Assembly (NCBI RefSeq): GCF_030689685.1 | Contig: NZ_JAUYEY010000008.1 | Coordinates: 1-60,090, forward strand | Source of the DNA: Polaromonas sp. | GTDB lineage: Bacteria; Pseudomonadota; Gammaproteobacteria; Burkholderiales; Burkholderiaceae_C | DNA: 60,090 nucleotides | Reading direction: 5' to 3' | Part shown: positions 33,999 to 42,801 of the stretch, in pieces | Layout of the letters: each line of letters starts with the position of its first letter | How positions within the stretch are numbered: position 1 is the first letter of the stretch | Program-made: the position numbers and the translations under genes | Notes under the pieces: model-generated | The model's input: the letters and a program-made list of their open reading frames with translations, nothing else | The model's database searches: none | Told to the model about the DNA's origin: nothing

Positions 33999-34985
33999 AT
34001 GAAACGCCTGCTCGTGCTCGCCCTGGCCGCGACATCCCTCTTTGCCAATGCGCAAACCTACCCCGGCTCCAAGCCGATCTCTATTGTTGTGCCTTTTGCG
34101 GCGGGCGGCCCAACCGACCGCGTGGCACGCGACCTGGCCGAAGCCATGCGCAAGGCCATGGGCGGCAGCGCCAACTTCGTGGTGGAAAACGTCAACGGCG
34201 CCGGCGGCACCATTGGCGCCACCAAGGTCGCCAAAGCCAGCCCGGACGGCCACACCCTGCTGCTGTTTCATATCGGCATGGCGGCTACGCCAGCGCTGTA
34301 CCGCAAACTGCAGTACAAGCCGCTGGAAGATTTCGAATACCTCGGCCTGATCAATGAAGTTCCGATGACCCTGATTGGCAAGCCCCAGTTGCCGGCCAAC
34401 ACGTACCGCGACTTCGAAAACTACATCAAGGCGAATTCAGGCAAGCTCAATATTGCCCATGCTGGTCTGGGTTCTGCCTCGCACCTGTGCGGCCTGATGT
34501 GGCAATCGGCGATCAACGCCAAGGAAGCCATGACCACCATTCCTTTCGGCGGCACCGGTCCGGCGATGAATGCACTGGTCGGCGGCCAGGTTGATCTGAT
34601 GTGCGACCAGACCACCAACACCACCGGCCAAATCGAAGCCGGCCGTGTCAAGGCCTTCGCCGTGACCACGGCCAAGCCCCTGTCCAAGCACAAGTTGCTC
34701 AAGGATTACCCCTCTCTGCAGGAAATGGGCCTGAAGGGCTTTGACCTGACCATCTGGCACGGTCTGTATGCCCCTAAAGGCACGCCACCTGCCGTTCTGG
34801 CCCAGTTGAACACCGCCCTCAAGCTCGCACTGAAAGATGCTGACTTCGTGAAGAAGCAGGAAGGTCTGGGGGCTGTGGTCGTGACCGACAAACGCATGGA
34901 GCCCGCCGCTCACAAGGCTTTTGTTGCAGGCGAAATCGCCAAACTCAAGCCAGTGATTGACGCTGCCAAGCAGTTCGCGGACTGA
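33999..34985 (+). CDS. Bug/TctC-type periplasmic binding protein
   Basis: This 328-residue protein has signal peptide KRLLVLALAATSLFANA (cut before QTYPG). The mature part has ISIVVPFAAGGPTDRVARDLA, VENVNGAGGTIGATKV, SPDGHTLL and IPFGGTGPAMNALVGGQVDL (given in part). Asp in GGPTD and the two ligand-binding loops are present, so a carboxylate ligand is likely. It has a strong AAAGGAGA ribosome site and a good terminator downstream, so it is monocistronic. No membrane partners are in the window. Confidence 0.9.
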   Translation: MKRLLVLALAATSLFANAQTYPGSKPISIVVPFAAGGPTDRVARDLAEAMRKAMGGSANFVVENVNGAGGTIGATKVAKASPDGHTLLLFHIGMAATPALYRKLQYKPLEDFEYLGLINEVPMTLIGKPQLPANTYRDFENYIKANSGKLNIAHAGLGSASHLCGLMWQSAINAKEAMTTIPFGGTGPAMNALVGGQVDLMCDQTTNTTGQIEAGRVKAFAVTTAKPLSKHKLLKDYPSLQEMGLKGFDLTIWHGLYAPKGTPPAVLAQLNTALKLALKDADFVKKQEGLGAVVVTDKRMEPAAHKAFVAGEIAKLKPVIDAAKQFAD

Positions 34986-35006
34986 TCCGTTCTTTTGCTT
35001 CCCGAC

Positions 35007-35038
35007 AAGCCACCCCGCGCAAGCCGGGTGGCTTTTTT
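35007..35038 (+). terminator. Rho-independent terminator after the Bug gene
   Basis: AAGCCACCC (35007-35015), a short loop region and GGGTGGCTT followed by T5 form a stem of about nine pairs with a T-run. It ends the 33999 transcript. Confidence 0.82.
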
Positions 35039-35137
35039 CTGTCCGCTTGACGGCGCGGTAGCCGGGATTGCACCGATGGATACCCCAAACGCTGGGCGCT
35101 AAAGTGGTGCATTACCACTTCGTCGCAGAGGAATCAC

Positions 35138-36148
35138 ATGCCCCCCATTTTCAAGTCAAATCGCCGCTTAGCCCTTACCGCTATTGCGCTAGCAGCTATT
35201 AATTTTATAGCACTCCCGGCCACTGCCCAAAGCGGCTGGCCGAACAAGCCGGTGCGCATCGTGGTGCCGTTTGCACCCGGCGGGACCACCGATATTCTGG
35301 CCCGCGCCGTGGCGCCGGAGCTGGCAAAAGCCTTTGGCCAGCCCTTCGTGGTCGACAACCGGGCCGGTGCCGGTGGCAACGTGGGCGCCGACCTGGTCGC
35401 CAAATCACCGGCCGACGGGTACACCATTTTGATGGGCACCGTTGGCACCCATGGCATCAACAAGTCGATCTACGCCAAGATGCCGTTTGATCCGCAAAAG
35501 GACTTCGCGCCTATCACGCTGGTGGCTGGCGTGCCCAACGTCATGGTCATGAACACCGAGAAGGCGGCAAAGCGGGGCATCAACAACGTGGCCGACTTTG
35601 TCAAATACGCCAAAGCCAATCCCGGCAAGCTCAGCATGGCCTCCAGCGGCAGTGGCACCTCCATCCACCTGGCGGGCGAAATGTTCAAGACGCAGAACGG
35701 GATTTTCATGGTCCACATTCCCTACCGCGGCTCCGGCCCGGCATTGCTTGACCTGATCGGCGGCAGCGTCGACGTCATGTTTGACAACCTGCCGTCGGCG
35801 ATACCGCACATCAAGAGTGGCAAGCTCAAGGCTTTTGCCGTGACCAGCGCCGAGCGATCTGGCGCCATGCCTGAATTGCCGACGGTCGCAGAAGCGGGCA
35901 AGCTCAAGGGGTTTGAAGCCAGCAGCTGGTTTGGCCTGTTGGCACCCGCCGGTACGCCGCCCGAGATTGTCAACCGCATCCAGCAGGAAGTGTCCAAAGC
36001 ACTGACCACGCCGGCCATCAAGGAAAAAATGCTGGCTCAGGGCGCCATTCCCAGCGGCAACACGCCACAGGAGTTTGCCAAACTGATCGACTCGGAAATC
36101 ACCAAATGGGCCCAGGTCGTGAAAGTCTCAGGCGCCAAGGTCGATTAG
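35138..36148 (+). CDS. Bug/TctC-type periplasmic binding protein with repeat-derived signal peptide
   Basis: This 336-residue protein has the typical [40 protein letters not shown] and [19 protein letters not shown] (in part) of Bug receptors. The signal peptide has n-region KSNRR, core [16 protein letters not shown], and cleavage after ATAQ. The entire core (codons 11-26, 35168-35215) is encoded by a copy of the dispersed GCTAT...ATAGC repeat. It is preceded by a terminator and so has its own promoter. The ligand is unknown. Confidence 0.9.
   Translation: MPPIFKSNRRLALTAIALAAINFIALPATAQSGWPNKPVRIVVPFAPGGTTDILARAVAPELAKAFGQPFVVDNRAGAGGNVGADLVAKSPADGYTILMGTVGTHGINKSIYAKMPFDPQKDFAPITLVAGVPNVMVMNTEKAAKRGINNVADFVKYAKANPGKLSMASSGSGTSIHLAGEMFKTQNGIFMVHIPYRGSGPALLDLIGGSVDVMFDNLPSAIPHIKSGKLKAFAVTSAERSGAMPELPTVAEAGKLKGFEASSWFGLLAPAGTPPEIVNRIQQEVSKALTTPAIKEKMLAQGAIPSGNTPQEFAKLIDSEITKWAQVVKVSGAKVD
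35166..35212. repeat. Dispersed GCTAT...ATAGC repeat, copy 4, coding for a signal peptide core
   Basis: TTAGCCCTTACCG, TTGCGCTAGCAGCTATTAAT and TTTATAGCAC are nearly identical to copy 5 at 40234. Here it lies in frame within the Bug gene and encodes residues 11-26. Confidence 0.7.
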
Positions 36149-36161
36149 CGAACGGGGAACG

Positions 36162-36195
36162 GCCCTCACCCCAGCCCACTCCCAGAGGGAGAGGG
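36162..36195. repeat. CCCTCTCCC hairpin repeat, copy 3 (inverted)
   Basis: GCCCTCACCCCAGCCCACTC continues into CCAGAGGGAGAGGG, the reverse complement of the copy at 33841 with a few changes. It is non-coding, after the Bug stop. Confidence 0.6.
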
Positions 36196-36224
36196 GGCGG
36201 GAAACGCGGGGCTGTCCGTCCCTT

Positions 36225-36326
36225 CAAGCAGGGGCCGCGGAACCGGCTTCGCCGGGCCGCAGGCGCAGCGCCCCCTCGGGGGGCAGCGCAGTACGCGAAG
36301 CGACAAGCGTGGGGGCTCTATATTCC
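36225..36326. repeat. CCCCCACG dispersed repeat, copy 2 (inverted), supplying a stop codon
   Basis: AAGCAGG, CGCAGCGCCCCCTCGGGGGG and CGTGGGGGCTCTATATTCC are the reverse complement of the copy at 33743. The CTA at 36318-36320 is the stop codon (TAG) of the DUF1840 gene on the minus strand. Confidence 0.6.
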
Positions 36327-36617
36327 CCAGACCACCTCATGACCCGCCTTGTGGTTGCGCTCCAGCATGTCGATGAAGGGCACAACGCGCTGGCGCAAAC
36401 CCAGATCCTCGCCGGGTACCAGAGCGTCGACTTTCTGGTCGTGTGACTCTTCGAGCGCCACGGCGGCGTGCAGGGCGGTCATGGCGGCCGGCATCTGCTC
36501 GGGCAGGATGATGCCTTTGGGGCCAGTGTCCTTGCCGATGATCTCCAGGACGCGGCGGCCATTGGCCTCCAGCATGATCAGGTCACCGGCAGCTTTGGAC
36601 TTGAATTTGTACAGCAT
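36318..36617 (-). CDS. DUF1840 family protein
   Basis: This 99-residue protein starts at MLYKFKSKAAGDLIMLEANG (ATG 36615-36617), the family's usual opening; the longer frame is not supported. After this come GRRVLEIIGKDTGPKGIILP and RVVPFIDMLERNHKAG, which define DUF1840, a small soluble family of betaproteobacteria with unknown function. It is convergent with the Bug gene and divergent from the dioxygenase gene. Its stop lies at the border of a dispersed repeat. Confidence 0.86.
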   Translation of the reverse strand: MLYKFKSKAAGDLIMLEANGRRVLEIIGKDTGPKGIILPEQMPAAMTALHAAVALEESHDQKVDALVPGEDLGLRQRVVPFIDMLERNHKAGHEVVWGI

Positions 36618-36736
36618 GAGAAAGCTCCTGGGTGTTGTAAGAGTCATTTTGATTATGAAACGGTCACCCAAAGAAGTCTGTAGGCTGCTTTCCCGTCATC
36701 CCACGCCGGCTTCGCACTGACGCAAAATACCGGCCT

Positions 36737-37477
36737 ATGCTCAATATTCCGACCGCCCCCAAACCCGCCGTGCAGGCACTGAGCCAGGACGGCTTGCGGC
36801 TGTTGTCGCCTGCGGACCTGACTGCGGCCATGCCGCCGGGCTGGGCGCAGGGCTGGACGGCATTGGCTCCCTCCTGGGACGATTTGCCGCCTGATGTTCA
36901 CCTGAAGGACGGCGGCCACTACCGCAAGCGTCGGCATAGCTGCTTTATCCAGGACCTGGCCGACGGCGCGCTGGTTCAGACACCGCACCGAGCCCACTGG
37001 CAGCCCACCGACTACAACGCGCTGCATGGCGGCTTCGAGCGCTGGTTTGAACCGGTAGCACCGGCCGTGGCAGGCGCAGTTGCCTGGACCGCGCTGCTGT
37101 CCAACCTGGGCCGACTGTTCGCGCAGGTGCGGCCGGTGGTGCGATGGTTCATCGAGGCGCACCAGTTCCGCATCGACACGGCCGGCGGCGTAGGCCGGCC
37201 GACCCCGGAGGGTGCGCACCGAGACGGCGTGGACTTTGTGGTGGTCATGCTGCTGGCGAGGCGCGGCGTCAAGGGCGGCGAAACCCGTGTGTTCGACGCC
37301 AACGGCCCGCACGGCCTGCGCTTCGTGATGCAGGAGCCACTGACCACGCTGCTGCTGGACGACGCTCGCGTGATCCACGAAACCACACCCATCCTGCCGC
37401 TGCAGGTCGGCGCGGTGGACGGGCACCGCGACACCCTGGTGTTGACCTACCGGGCGGACGGATTCCAGGCTAAATAG
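36737..37477 (+). CDS. 2-oxoglutarate/Fe(II) dioxygenase family protein (2OG-Fe_Oxy_2)
   Basis: This 246-residue protein is of the family that includes free-amino-acid hydroxylases. The iron ligands His-x-Asp are seen in GAHRDGVDFVVVMLLAR (near residue 158), and the distal His in ARVIHETTPILPL with a following HRDTLVLTYR carrying the likely 2-oxoglutarate Arg. It would couple 2-oxoglutarate decarboxylation to hydroxylation. The substrate is unknown; an amino acid is a guess from the family. It is monocistronic, with its TAG stop in a dispersed repeat. Confidence 0.82.
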   Translation: MLNIPTAPKPAVQALSQDGLRLLSPADLTAAMPPGWAQGWTALAPSWDDLPPDVHLKDGGHYRKRRHSCFIQDLADGALVQTPHRAHWQPTDYNALHGGFERWFEPVAPAVAGAVAWTALLSNLGRLFAQVRPVVRWFIEAHQFRIDTAGGVGRPTPEGAHRDGVDFVVVMLLARRGVKGGETRVFDANGPHGLRFVMQEPLTTLLLDDARVIHETTPILPLQVGAVDGHRDTLVLTYRADGFQAK

Positions 37478-37796
37478 GGCCCCCACGGTCGCTCACTGCT
37501 CTTCGCTGCACCTTGCAGGCCGCCGCTCGCCAGAGGCTTCGCTTGTGATGCCTGTCCAAACCTGCCCAAGCAGGTTCGGAGCCGCAGGCACCAGCCTCGA
37601 GAGCCGCTGCGCCTGCTTGCTTGAAGAGCCACTGCGCCTGATCGCCTCATCCGTTCGTCCTGAGCCTGTCGAAGGATGCCCCGGACGGCCGAGCGCCGCC
37701 ACACAGCGTTATCCAAGGCTTCAAAAAACTGCTTGACGGAAATAGTTTAGCTCTAAATAATTAAGACTCGATTAATCCATTTGAACGGTCTTCCCG
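37475..37796. repeat. Non-coding gap with CCCCCACG repeat copy 3 and another common repeat
   Basis: This gap begins TAGGGCCCCCACGGTCGCTC (the TAG is the dioxygenase stop), continues with GC-rich repeated pieces (GCTGCGCCTGCTTGCTTGAA, then CACTGCGCCTGATCG), and contains CGTTCGTCCTGAGCCTGTCG at 37652-37671 followed by AAGGA, a widespread bacterial repeat. The last 60 bases are AT-rich with dyad ATTAA-N7-TTAAT (37760-37776), a candidate promoter or MarR-binding region for the next gene. No gene is seen. Confidence 0.55.
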
Positions 37797-40262
37797 ATGC
37801 GAATTCTTTGTCTGGGCGGTGGTCCTGCCGGTTTGTACTTTGCTGCGCTGATGAAGCTGCAAAACCCGGCCCACAGCATCACCGTGGTAGAGCGCAACCG
37901 CCCGTTTGACACCTTTGGCTGGGGCGTGGTGCTGTCGGACCAGACGCTGGACAACCTGCGGCTGGCCGATCCGGTCAGCGCGCAACTGATTGGCGACGCT
38001 TTCAACCACTGGGACGATGTGGAGGTGTTTTTCAAAGGCAGGTCTGTGCGCTCGGGCGGCCACGGCTTTTGCGGCATAGGCCGCAAGCGCCTGCTCAACA
38101 TCCTGCAAGAGCGCTGCATAGCGCTCGGTGTGGATCTGGTGTTTGAAACCGATGTACAGGACGATCAGGCCATCGCCGCCAAATACCAGGCCGATCTGGT
38201 GATTGCCAGCGACGGCCTGAACAGCCGCATCCGCAACCGCTATGCCGACACCTTCAAGCCCGATGTGGATTTGCGCGCCTGCCGCTTTGTCTGGCTGGGC
38301 ACACACAAGACCTTTGACGCCTTCACCTTTGCGTTTGAACAAACCGCGCACGGCTGGTTTGCCGCGCACGCCTACAAGTTTGACGACCACACCTCGACCT
38401 TCATCGTCGAGACGCCCGAGGCGGTCTGGAAAGCCCATGGCCTCGATGCCATGAGTCAGGAAGAAGGCATAAGCTTTTGCGAAAAGCTCTTTGCCAAATA
38501 CCTGGACGGCAATACCCTGATGAACAACGCCAGCCATGTGCGCGGCTCGGCCATCTGGATACGCTTTCCGCGCGTGGTTTGTGAACGCTGGGTGCACCAC
38601 GAAGCCATTGCCGGCAAGGACGTGCCCATCGTGCTGATGGGCGACGCGGCGCACACCGCCCATTTTTCAATCGGCAGCGGCACCAAGCTGGCGCTGGAAG
38701 ACGCGATCGAGCTGAGCCGCTGTTTTGCGCAACACGCCCAAGCCGACGAGGCGCTGCAGGCCTATGAAGCGGTGCGATCTGTCGAAGTGCTGAAGATCCA
38801 GAACGCCGCGCGCAACTCGACCGAATGGTTTGAAAACGTGGACCGGTACAGCGGGCTGGAGGCAGAGCAATTTTTCTACTCGCTGCTGACCCGCTCGCAA
38901 CGCATCAGCCATGAAAATCTGCGGGTGCGTGATGCCTCATGGCTGGCCGGGTATGAAGCGTGGCTGGCCCAGCACGAGGACGGGGAGCCCTGTCTTGCAG
39001 ACCGCAGCCTGGTCGGAGCCCAGGCTTCTTCACGCTGTCCGGACGCGGGCAGCCGCGTCCAGAGCCGCAGCGTTCAGCCCCTACCCTCTCCCAGGGGGAG
39101 AGGGAGTTCATGGCGAGACACAGCCTCGCCCCCATCCCCACCCATGCTGCTGCCGCTCAAAGTGCGTGAGCTGCAACTGAAAAACCGCATCGTGGTCTCG
39201 CCCATGGCCACCTACAGCGCCGTGGACGGTCTGCCCCAGGACTTCCACCTGGTGCATCTGGGCGCACGCGCGCTGGGCGGCGCCGCCATGGTATTTGCCG
39301 AGATGACCGCACCTTGCCCCGAGGGCCGCATCACCCCCGGCTGCCCGGGTCTGTGGAATAGAGAGCAGATGCTGGCCTGGAAACGCATTGTTGATTTTGC
39401 CCATCGCTCGGGTGAAGGCGTGCGCATGGGCATGCAACTCGGCCACAGCGGGCCCAAGGGCTCAACCCAGATCGGCTGGGAGGCGCCCGACGAGCCCCTG
39501 CCTTCCGGCAACTGGCCGCTGCTGGCCGCCAGTGCCGTGTCGTACGGGCCTGACAACGCCATGCCGACGGCGATGACGCAGCAGGACATGAATCACATCC
39601 AGGCGCAGTTTGTAGAGTCGGCGCGCTACGCGGCCGAGGCGGGTTTCGACTGGCTGGAGCTGCATTGCGCGCACGGCTACCTGCTGTCGAGTTTCATCAC
39701 CCCGCTGACCAATCTGCGCACGGATGAATACGGCGGCAGCCTGGAAAACCGCTGCCGCTACCCGCTGCAAGTCTTCAGCGCCATACGCGCCATGTGGCCT
39801 GCGCACCGGCCCATGAGTGTGCGTATTTCGGCGCACGACTGGGCGCCGGGCGGCAACACCGCTGACGATGCGGTGGCCATCGCGCGTCTGTTCAAGGCGG
39901 CGGGTTGTGACTTCATCGATGTATCCTCGGGCCAGACCACACGCGCCGCCAAACCGGTCTATGGCCGCATGTACCAGACACCGTTTGCCGACCGCATCCG
40001 CAACGAGGTCGGCATACAGACGATTGCCGTGGGTGCGATTTCAGAAGTGGATCACGTCAACAGCATCATCGCGGCCGGCCGCGCGGACCTGTGCGCGATT
40101 GCGCGCCCGCACCTGGCCGACGCGGCCTGGACGCTGCACGAAGCGGCCAAACTGCAAAGCCGGGCGGTGAGCTGGCCAAAACCCTACCTCAGTGGCCGGG
40201 ACCAACTTTACCGTGAACTTTTAAAACAAAAACAGGCCCTAGCCCTTACCGTACTTGCGTAA
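37797..40262 (+). CDS. Fused flavin monooxygenase/OYE reductase (2-aminobenzoyl-CoA monooxygenase/reductase or salicylyl-CoA 5-hydroxylase type)
   Basis: This 821-residue bifunctional enzyme is predicted to hydroxylate and then reduce an aromatic acyl-CoA. Residues 1-395 form a class A flavin monooxygenase: LCLGGGPAGLYFAALM for FAD, ASDGLNSRIRNRYAD, and VLMGDAAHTAHFSIGSGTK. Residues 450-800 form an Old Yellow Enzyme domain: LKNRIVVSPMATYSAVDG, MGMQLGHSGPKGS, ELHCAHGYLLSSFITPLTN and NRCRYPLQ. The link (about 397-449) is unusually long and includes a dispersed repeat. The final residues ALALTVLA come from another repeat. The family is known from Azoarcus (anthranilate) and from salicylate degraders. 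Operon partners favour CoA-thioester substrates. There is no strong ribosome site. Confidence 0.88.
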   Translation: MRILCLGGGPAGLYFAALMKLQNPAHSITVVERNRPFDTFGWGVVLSDQTLDNLRLADPVSAQLIGDAFNHWDDVEVFFKGRSVRSGGHGFCGIGRKRLLNILQERCIALGVDLVFETDVQDDQAIAAKYQADLVIASDGLNSRIRNRYADTFKPDVDLRACRFVWLGTHKTFDAFTFAFEQTAHGWFAAHAYKFDDHTSTFIVETPEAVWKAHGLDAMSQEEGISFCEKLFAKYLDGNTLMNNASHVRGSAIWIRFPRVVCERWVHHEAIAGKDVPIVLMGDAAHTAHFSIGSGTKLALEDAIELSRCFAQHAQADEALQAYEAVRSVEVLKIQNAARNSTEWFENVDRYSGLEAEQFFYSLLTRSQRISHENLRVRDASWLAGYEAWLAQHEDGEPCLADRSLVGAQASSRCPDAGSRVQSRSVQPLPSPRGRGSSWRDTASPPSPPMLLPLKVRELQLKNRIVVSPMATYSAVDGLPQDFHLVHLGARALGGAAMVFAEMTAPCPEGRITPGCPGLWNREQMLAWKRIVDFAHRSGEGVRMGMQLGHSGPKGSTQIGWEAPDEPLPSGNWPLLAASAVSYGPDNAMPTAMTQQDMNHIQAQFVESARYAAEAGFDWLELHCAHGYLLSSFITPLTNLRTDEYGGSLENRCRYPLQVFSAIRAMWPAHRPMSVRISAHDWAPGGNTADDAVAIARLFKAAGCDFIDVSSGQTTRAAKPVYGRMYQTPFADRIRNEVGIQTIAVGAISEVDHVNSIIAAGRADLCAIARPHLADAAWTLHEAAKLQSRAVSWPKPYLSGRDQLYRELLKQKQALALTVLA
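39084..39104. repeat. CCCTCTCCC hairpin repeat, copy 4, inside the fused monooxygenase gene
   Basis: CCCTCTCCC-AGG-GGGAGAGGG forms a perfect 9-bp stem with a 3-base loop. It is in frame and codes for PSPRGRG in the interdomain linker. Confidence 0.7.
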
Positions 40263-40283
40263 GCAGCTATTAATTTAATAGCA
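40234..40283. repeat. Dispersed GCTAT...ATAGC repeat, copy 5, coding for the fused enzyme's C-terminus
   Basis: GGCCCTAGCCCTTACCGTAC, TTGCGTAAGCAGCTATTAAT and TTAATAGCAC nearly equal copy 4. Here it encodes ALALTVLA and the TAA stop. The MarR ribosome site (CGGAG, 40286) follows directly. Confidence 0.7.
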
Positions 40284-40296
40284 CCCGGAGAACCCC

Positions 40297-40779
40297 ATGG
40301 ACATGGAAGCACGCGGTCACCGCGAACACCCCGAGGCGTTGCGCCTGTGGCTGCGGCTGCTGACCTGTACGCAATTGATCGAAAAGCAGGTGCGCGGGCA
40401 GTTGCGCGAGCAGTTCGACACCACCTTGCCGCGCTTCGATTTGATGGCGCAGCTTGAGCGCAACCCGGAAGGCCTGAAGATGAACGAGCTGTCGCGCCGC
40501 ATGATGGTCACCGGCGGCAACGTCACCGGCATCACCGACCAGCTGGTGGCCGAAGGCCTGGTTGAGCGGGTGGATGTTGAAGGCGACCGCCGCGCCTACC
40601 GCGTGCGCCTGACGGCGCGCGGCCGCAAGACCTTTGACGAGATGGCGCGCCAGCACGAGGACTGGATAGTCCAGGCCTTCGGCGGCCTGTCGGCGCGCGA
40701 AATCGAGACCCTGCACAAGCTGCTGGGCAAGGTCAAGCAACACCAGGCCGACCTGAACCAGGAAGTGGAAAACACATGA
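40297..40779 (+). CDS. MarR family transcriptional regulator
   Basis: This 160-residue regulator has the winged helix across residues 40-110: [40 protein letters not shown], and the wing [21 protein letters not shown] (in part). MarR proteins with this pattern control benzoyl- and hydroxybenzoyl-type CoA pathways and respond to aryl-CoA. It starts 34 bases after the fused enzyme and overlaps the hydratase by four bases (ATGA), so it is inside the operon. The dyad near 37760 is a possible target. Confidence 0.9.
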   Translation: MDMEARGHREHPEALRLWLRLLTCTQLIEKQVRGQLREQFDTTLPRFDLMAQLERNPEGLKMNELSRRMMVTGGNVTGITDQLVAEGLVERVDVEGDRRAYRVRLTARGRKTFDEMARQHEDWIVQAFGGLSAREIETLHKLLGKVKQHQADLNQEVENT

Positions 40780-41630
40780 AACATTACATCCTCCCCGCCA
40801 ACCCCATGCACGCGCAGTTCAATGCGCTGGCCGCGTATGAAGCGCGCCACTTCGCCTACAGCTTTGACGACGGCGTCGCGACCCTGATGCTGAACCGGCC
40901 GGAGCGCAAGAACCCGCTGACCTTCGAGTCCTACGCCGAACTGCGCGACCTGTTCCGCGCACTCAACAGCGCCACCGACGTCAAGGTGATCGTGCTGACC
41001 GGTGCCGGCGGCAACTTCTGCTCGGGCGGCGATGTGCATGAAATCATCGGCCCGCTGACAAAAATGAGCATGCCCGAGCTGCTGGATTTCACCCGCATGA
41101 CGGGCGACCTGGTCAAGGCCATGCGCCTGTGCCCGCAACCCGTCGTCGCCGCCATCGACGGCATCTGCGCCGGCGCTGGCGCCATGATGGCCCTGGCCGC
41201 CGACATGCGCCTGGGCACGGCGCAGGCCAAAACCGCCTTCCTGTTCACGCGTGTGGGCCTGGCCGGCGCCGACATGGGCGCCTGTGCGCTGCTGCCGCGC
41301 CTGATCGGCCAGGGCCGCGCCTCCGAGCTGCTGTTCACCGGCCGTGTCATGACGGCGCAGGAAGGCCTGCAGTGGGGATTTTTTAACACGCTGCACGAAC
41401 CGGCCGACGTCCTCGCCAGGGCGCAGGCATTGGCCGCCGAGCTGGCCACCGGCCCGACCTTTGCGCACGGCATGACCAAAACCATGCTGCATCAGGAATG
41501 GGCCATGACGCTGGACCAGGCAATTGAAGCCGAAGCGCAGGCGCAGGCCATCTGCATGCAGACCCAGGACTTCAAGCGCGCTTACGAAGCTTTCTCCAAC
41601 AAGCAAAAGCCCGTGTTCCAGGGAGACTGA
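40776..41630 (+). CDS. Enoyl-CoA hydratase/isomerase family protein
   Basis: This 284-residue crotonase-fold enzyme shows [22 protein letters not shown], the oxyanion loop [15 protein letters not shown], and [20 protein letters not shown] with the second oxyanion residues; [21 protein letters not shown] follows. The typical catalytic Glu position reads GADMG, so it may not be a standard hydratase; related enzymes open rings or act on cyclic enoyl-CoA. In this operon it would process the non-aromatic CoA ester left by the fused enzyme. The start overlaps the marR stop. Confidence 0.9.
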   Translation: MKHYILPANPMHAQFNALAAYEARHFAYSFDDGVATLMLNRPERKNPLTFESYAELRDLFRALNSATDVKVIVLTGAGGNFCSGGDVHEIIGPLTKMSMPELLDFTRMTGDLVKAMRLCPQPVVAAIDGICAGAGAMMALAADMRLGTAQAKTAFLFTRVGLAGADMGACALLPRLIGQGRASELLFTGRVMTAQEGLQWGFFNTLHEPADVLARAQALAAELATGPTFAHGMTKTMLHQEWAMTLDQAIEAEAQAQAICMQTQDFKRAYEAFSNKQKPVFQGD

Positions 41631-41631
41631 C

Positions 41632-42801
41632 GTGCAAGCCTCTACCTCCCACCTGAACCTGCCCTTCTTCGATGATGCCCATCGCACGCTGGGCAACCAG
41701 CTCGCGGCCTGGGCGCCAGCGCAGCAAGTGGACGAAAGCGACGACCGCCGCGCCTGCAGGCAGTGGGTGCGGCTGCTGGGCGACGGCGGCTGGCTGCGCT
41801 ACTGCGTGCCCGGTAGCGCTGGTGGTGCGCTGGACAAACTCGACTCGCGCGCCCTGGTCATCCTGCGCGAAACCCTGGCCTTTCACTCGCCGCTGGCCGA
41901 CTTTGCATTTGCCATGCAGGGCCTGGGCAGCGGCGCCATTACCCTGGCCGGCACAGCTGCGCAGCAGGCCGCCTATCTGCCAGCGGTGGCGCGTGGTGAC
42001 AAGATCGCCGCCTTTGCGCTGAGCGAACCTGACGCGGGCTCGGACGCGGGCGCCATGACGACCCGCGCCGACCGATCTGGCGACGGCTGGGCCCTCAACG
42101 GCAGCAAGACCTGGATCAGCAACGGCGACATCGCCGACTTTTATGTCACCTTCGCCAAGACAGACATGGCTGCCGGCACCCGCGGCATCACCGCCTTCAT
42201 CGTCGACGCCGGCAACCCCGGCCTGGACAGCAGCGAACACATTGCGGTGATGGCGCCGCACCCGCTGGCCACGCTGAAGTTTGCGCATTGCAAGCTCGCT
42301 GGCGACGCGCAACTGGGCGCGTTGCATGGCGGCTTTAAGCTGGCAATGCAGACCCTGGACATCTTCCGGGCCTCGGTTGCTGCCGCCGCGCTGGGCATGG
42401 CGCGCCGCGCCCTGTTCGAAGCCCTGCGTTTTTCACGCGAGCGCAAGATGTTCGGCCAGACCCTGGCCGACTTTCAACTCACGCAGGCCAAGATCGGCGA
42501 GATGGCGGCGCTGATCGATGCTGCGGCGCTGCTGACTTACCGCGCTGCCTGGCTGCGTGATGACGGCGAGCGCAGCGGTGCTGGCAAACGCATCACTGCC
42601 GAGGCTGCGATGGCCAAAATGACCGCGACCGAAAACGCCCAGCGCGTGATCGACATGGCTTTGCAGATGCACGGTGGCCTGGGCGTGAAGGTCGGCACCA
42701 AGGTTGAAAGCCTGTACCGCGACATCCGCTCGCTGCGCATCTACGAAGGTGCGACCGAAGTCCAGCAACTGATCATTGGCAAGGCGATGCTGCAATCATG
42801 A
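41632..42801 (+). CDS. Acyl-CoA dehydrogenase
   Basis: This 389-residue protein starts at GTG 41632, one base after the hydratase stop, with AGGGAGA upstream; the longer frame overlaps the hydratase in another phase. The family order is seen: [57 protein letters not shown] and [20 protein letters not shown] followed by [14 protein letters not shown] (the YEGATE contains the usual catalytic base Glu of this branch). FAD-dependent oxidation of a cyclic or branched acyl-CoA in the lower pathway is likely. Confidence 0.91.
   Translation: MQASTSHLNLPFFDDAHRTLGNQLAAWAPAQQVDESDDRRACRQWVRLLGDGGWLRYCVPGSAGGALDKLDSRALVILRETLAFHSPLADFAFAMQGLGSGAITLAGTAAQQAAYLPAVARGDKIAAFALSEPDAGSDAGAMTTRADRSGDGWALNGSKTWISNGDIADFYVTFAKTDMAAGTRGITAFIVDAGNPGLDSSEHIAVMAPHPLATLKFAHCKLAGDAQLGALHGGFKLAMQTLDIFRASVAAAALGMARRALFEALRFSRERKMFGQTLADFQLTQAKIGEMAALIDAAALLTYRAAWLRDDGERSGAGKRITAEAAMAKMTATENAQRVIDMALQMHGGLGVKVGTKVESLYRDIRSLRIYEGATEVQQLIIGKAMLQS

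Noticed and set aside
36318..36671. Longer start for the DUF1840 gene at 36671
   Set aside because: The extra 18 residues are not part of the family opening MLYKFKSKA, and ATG 36617 fits better.
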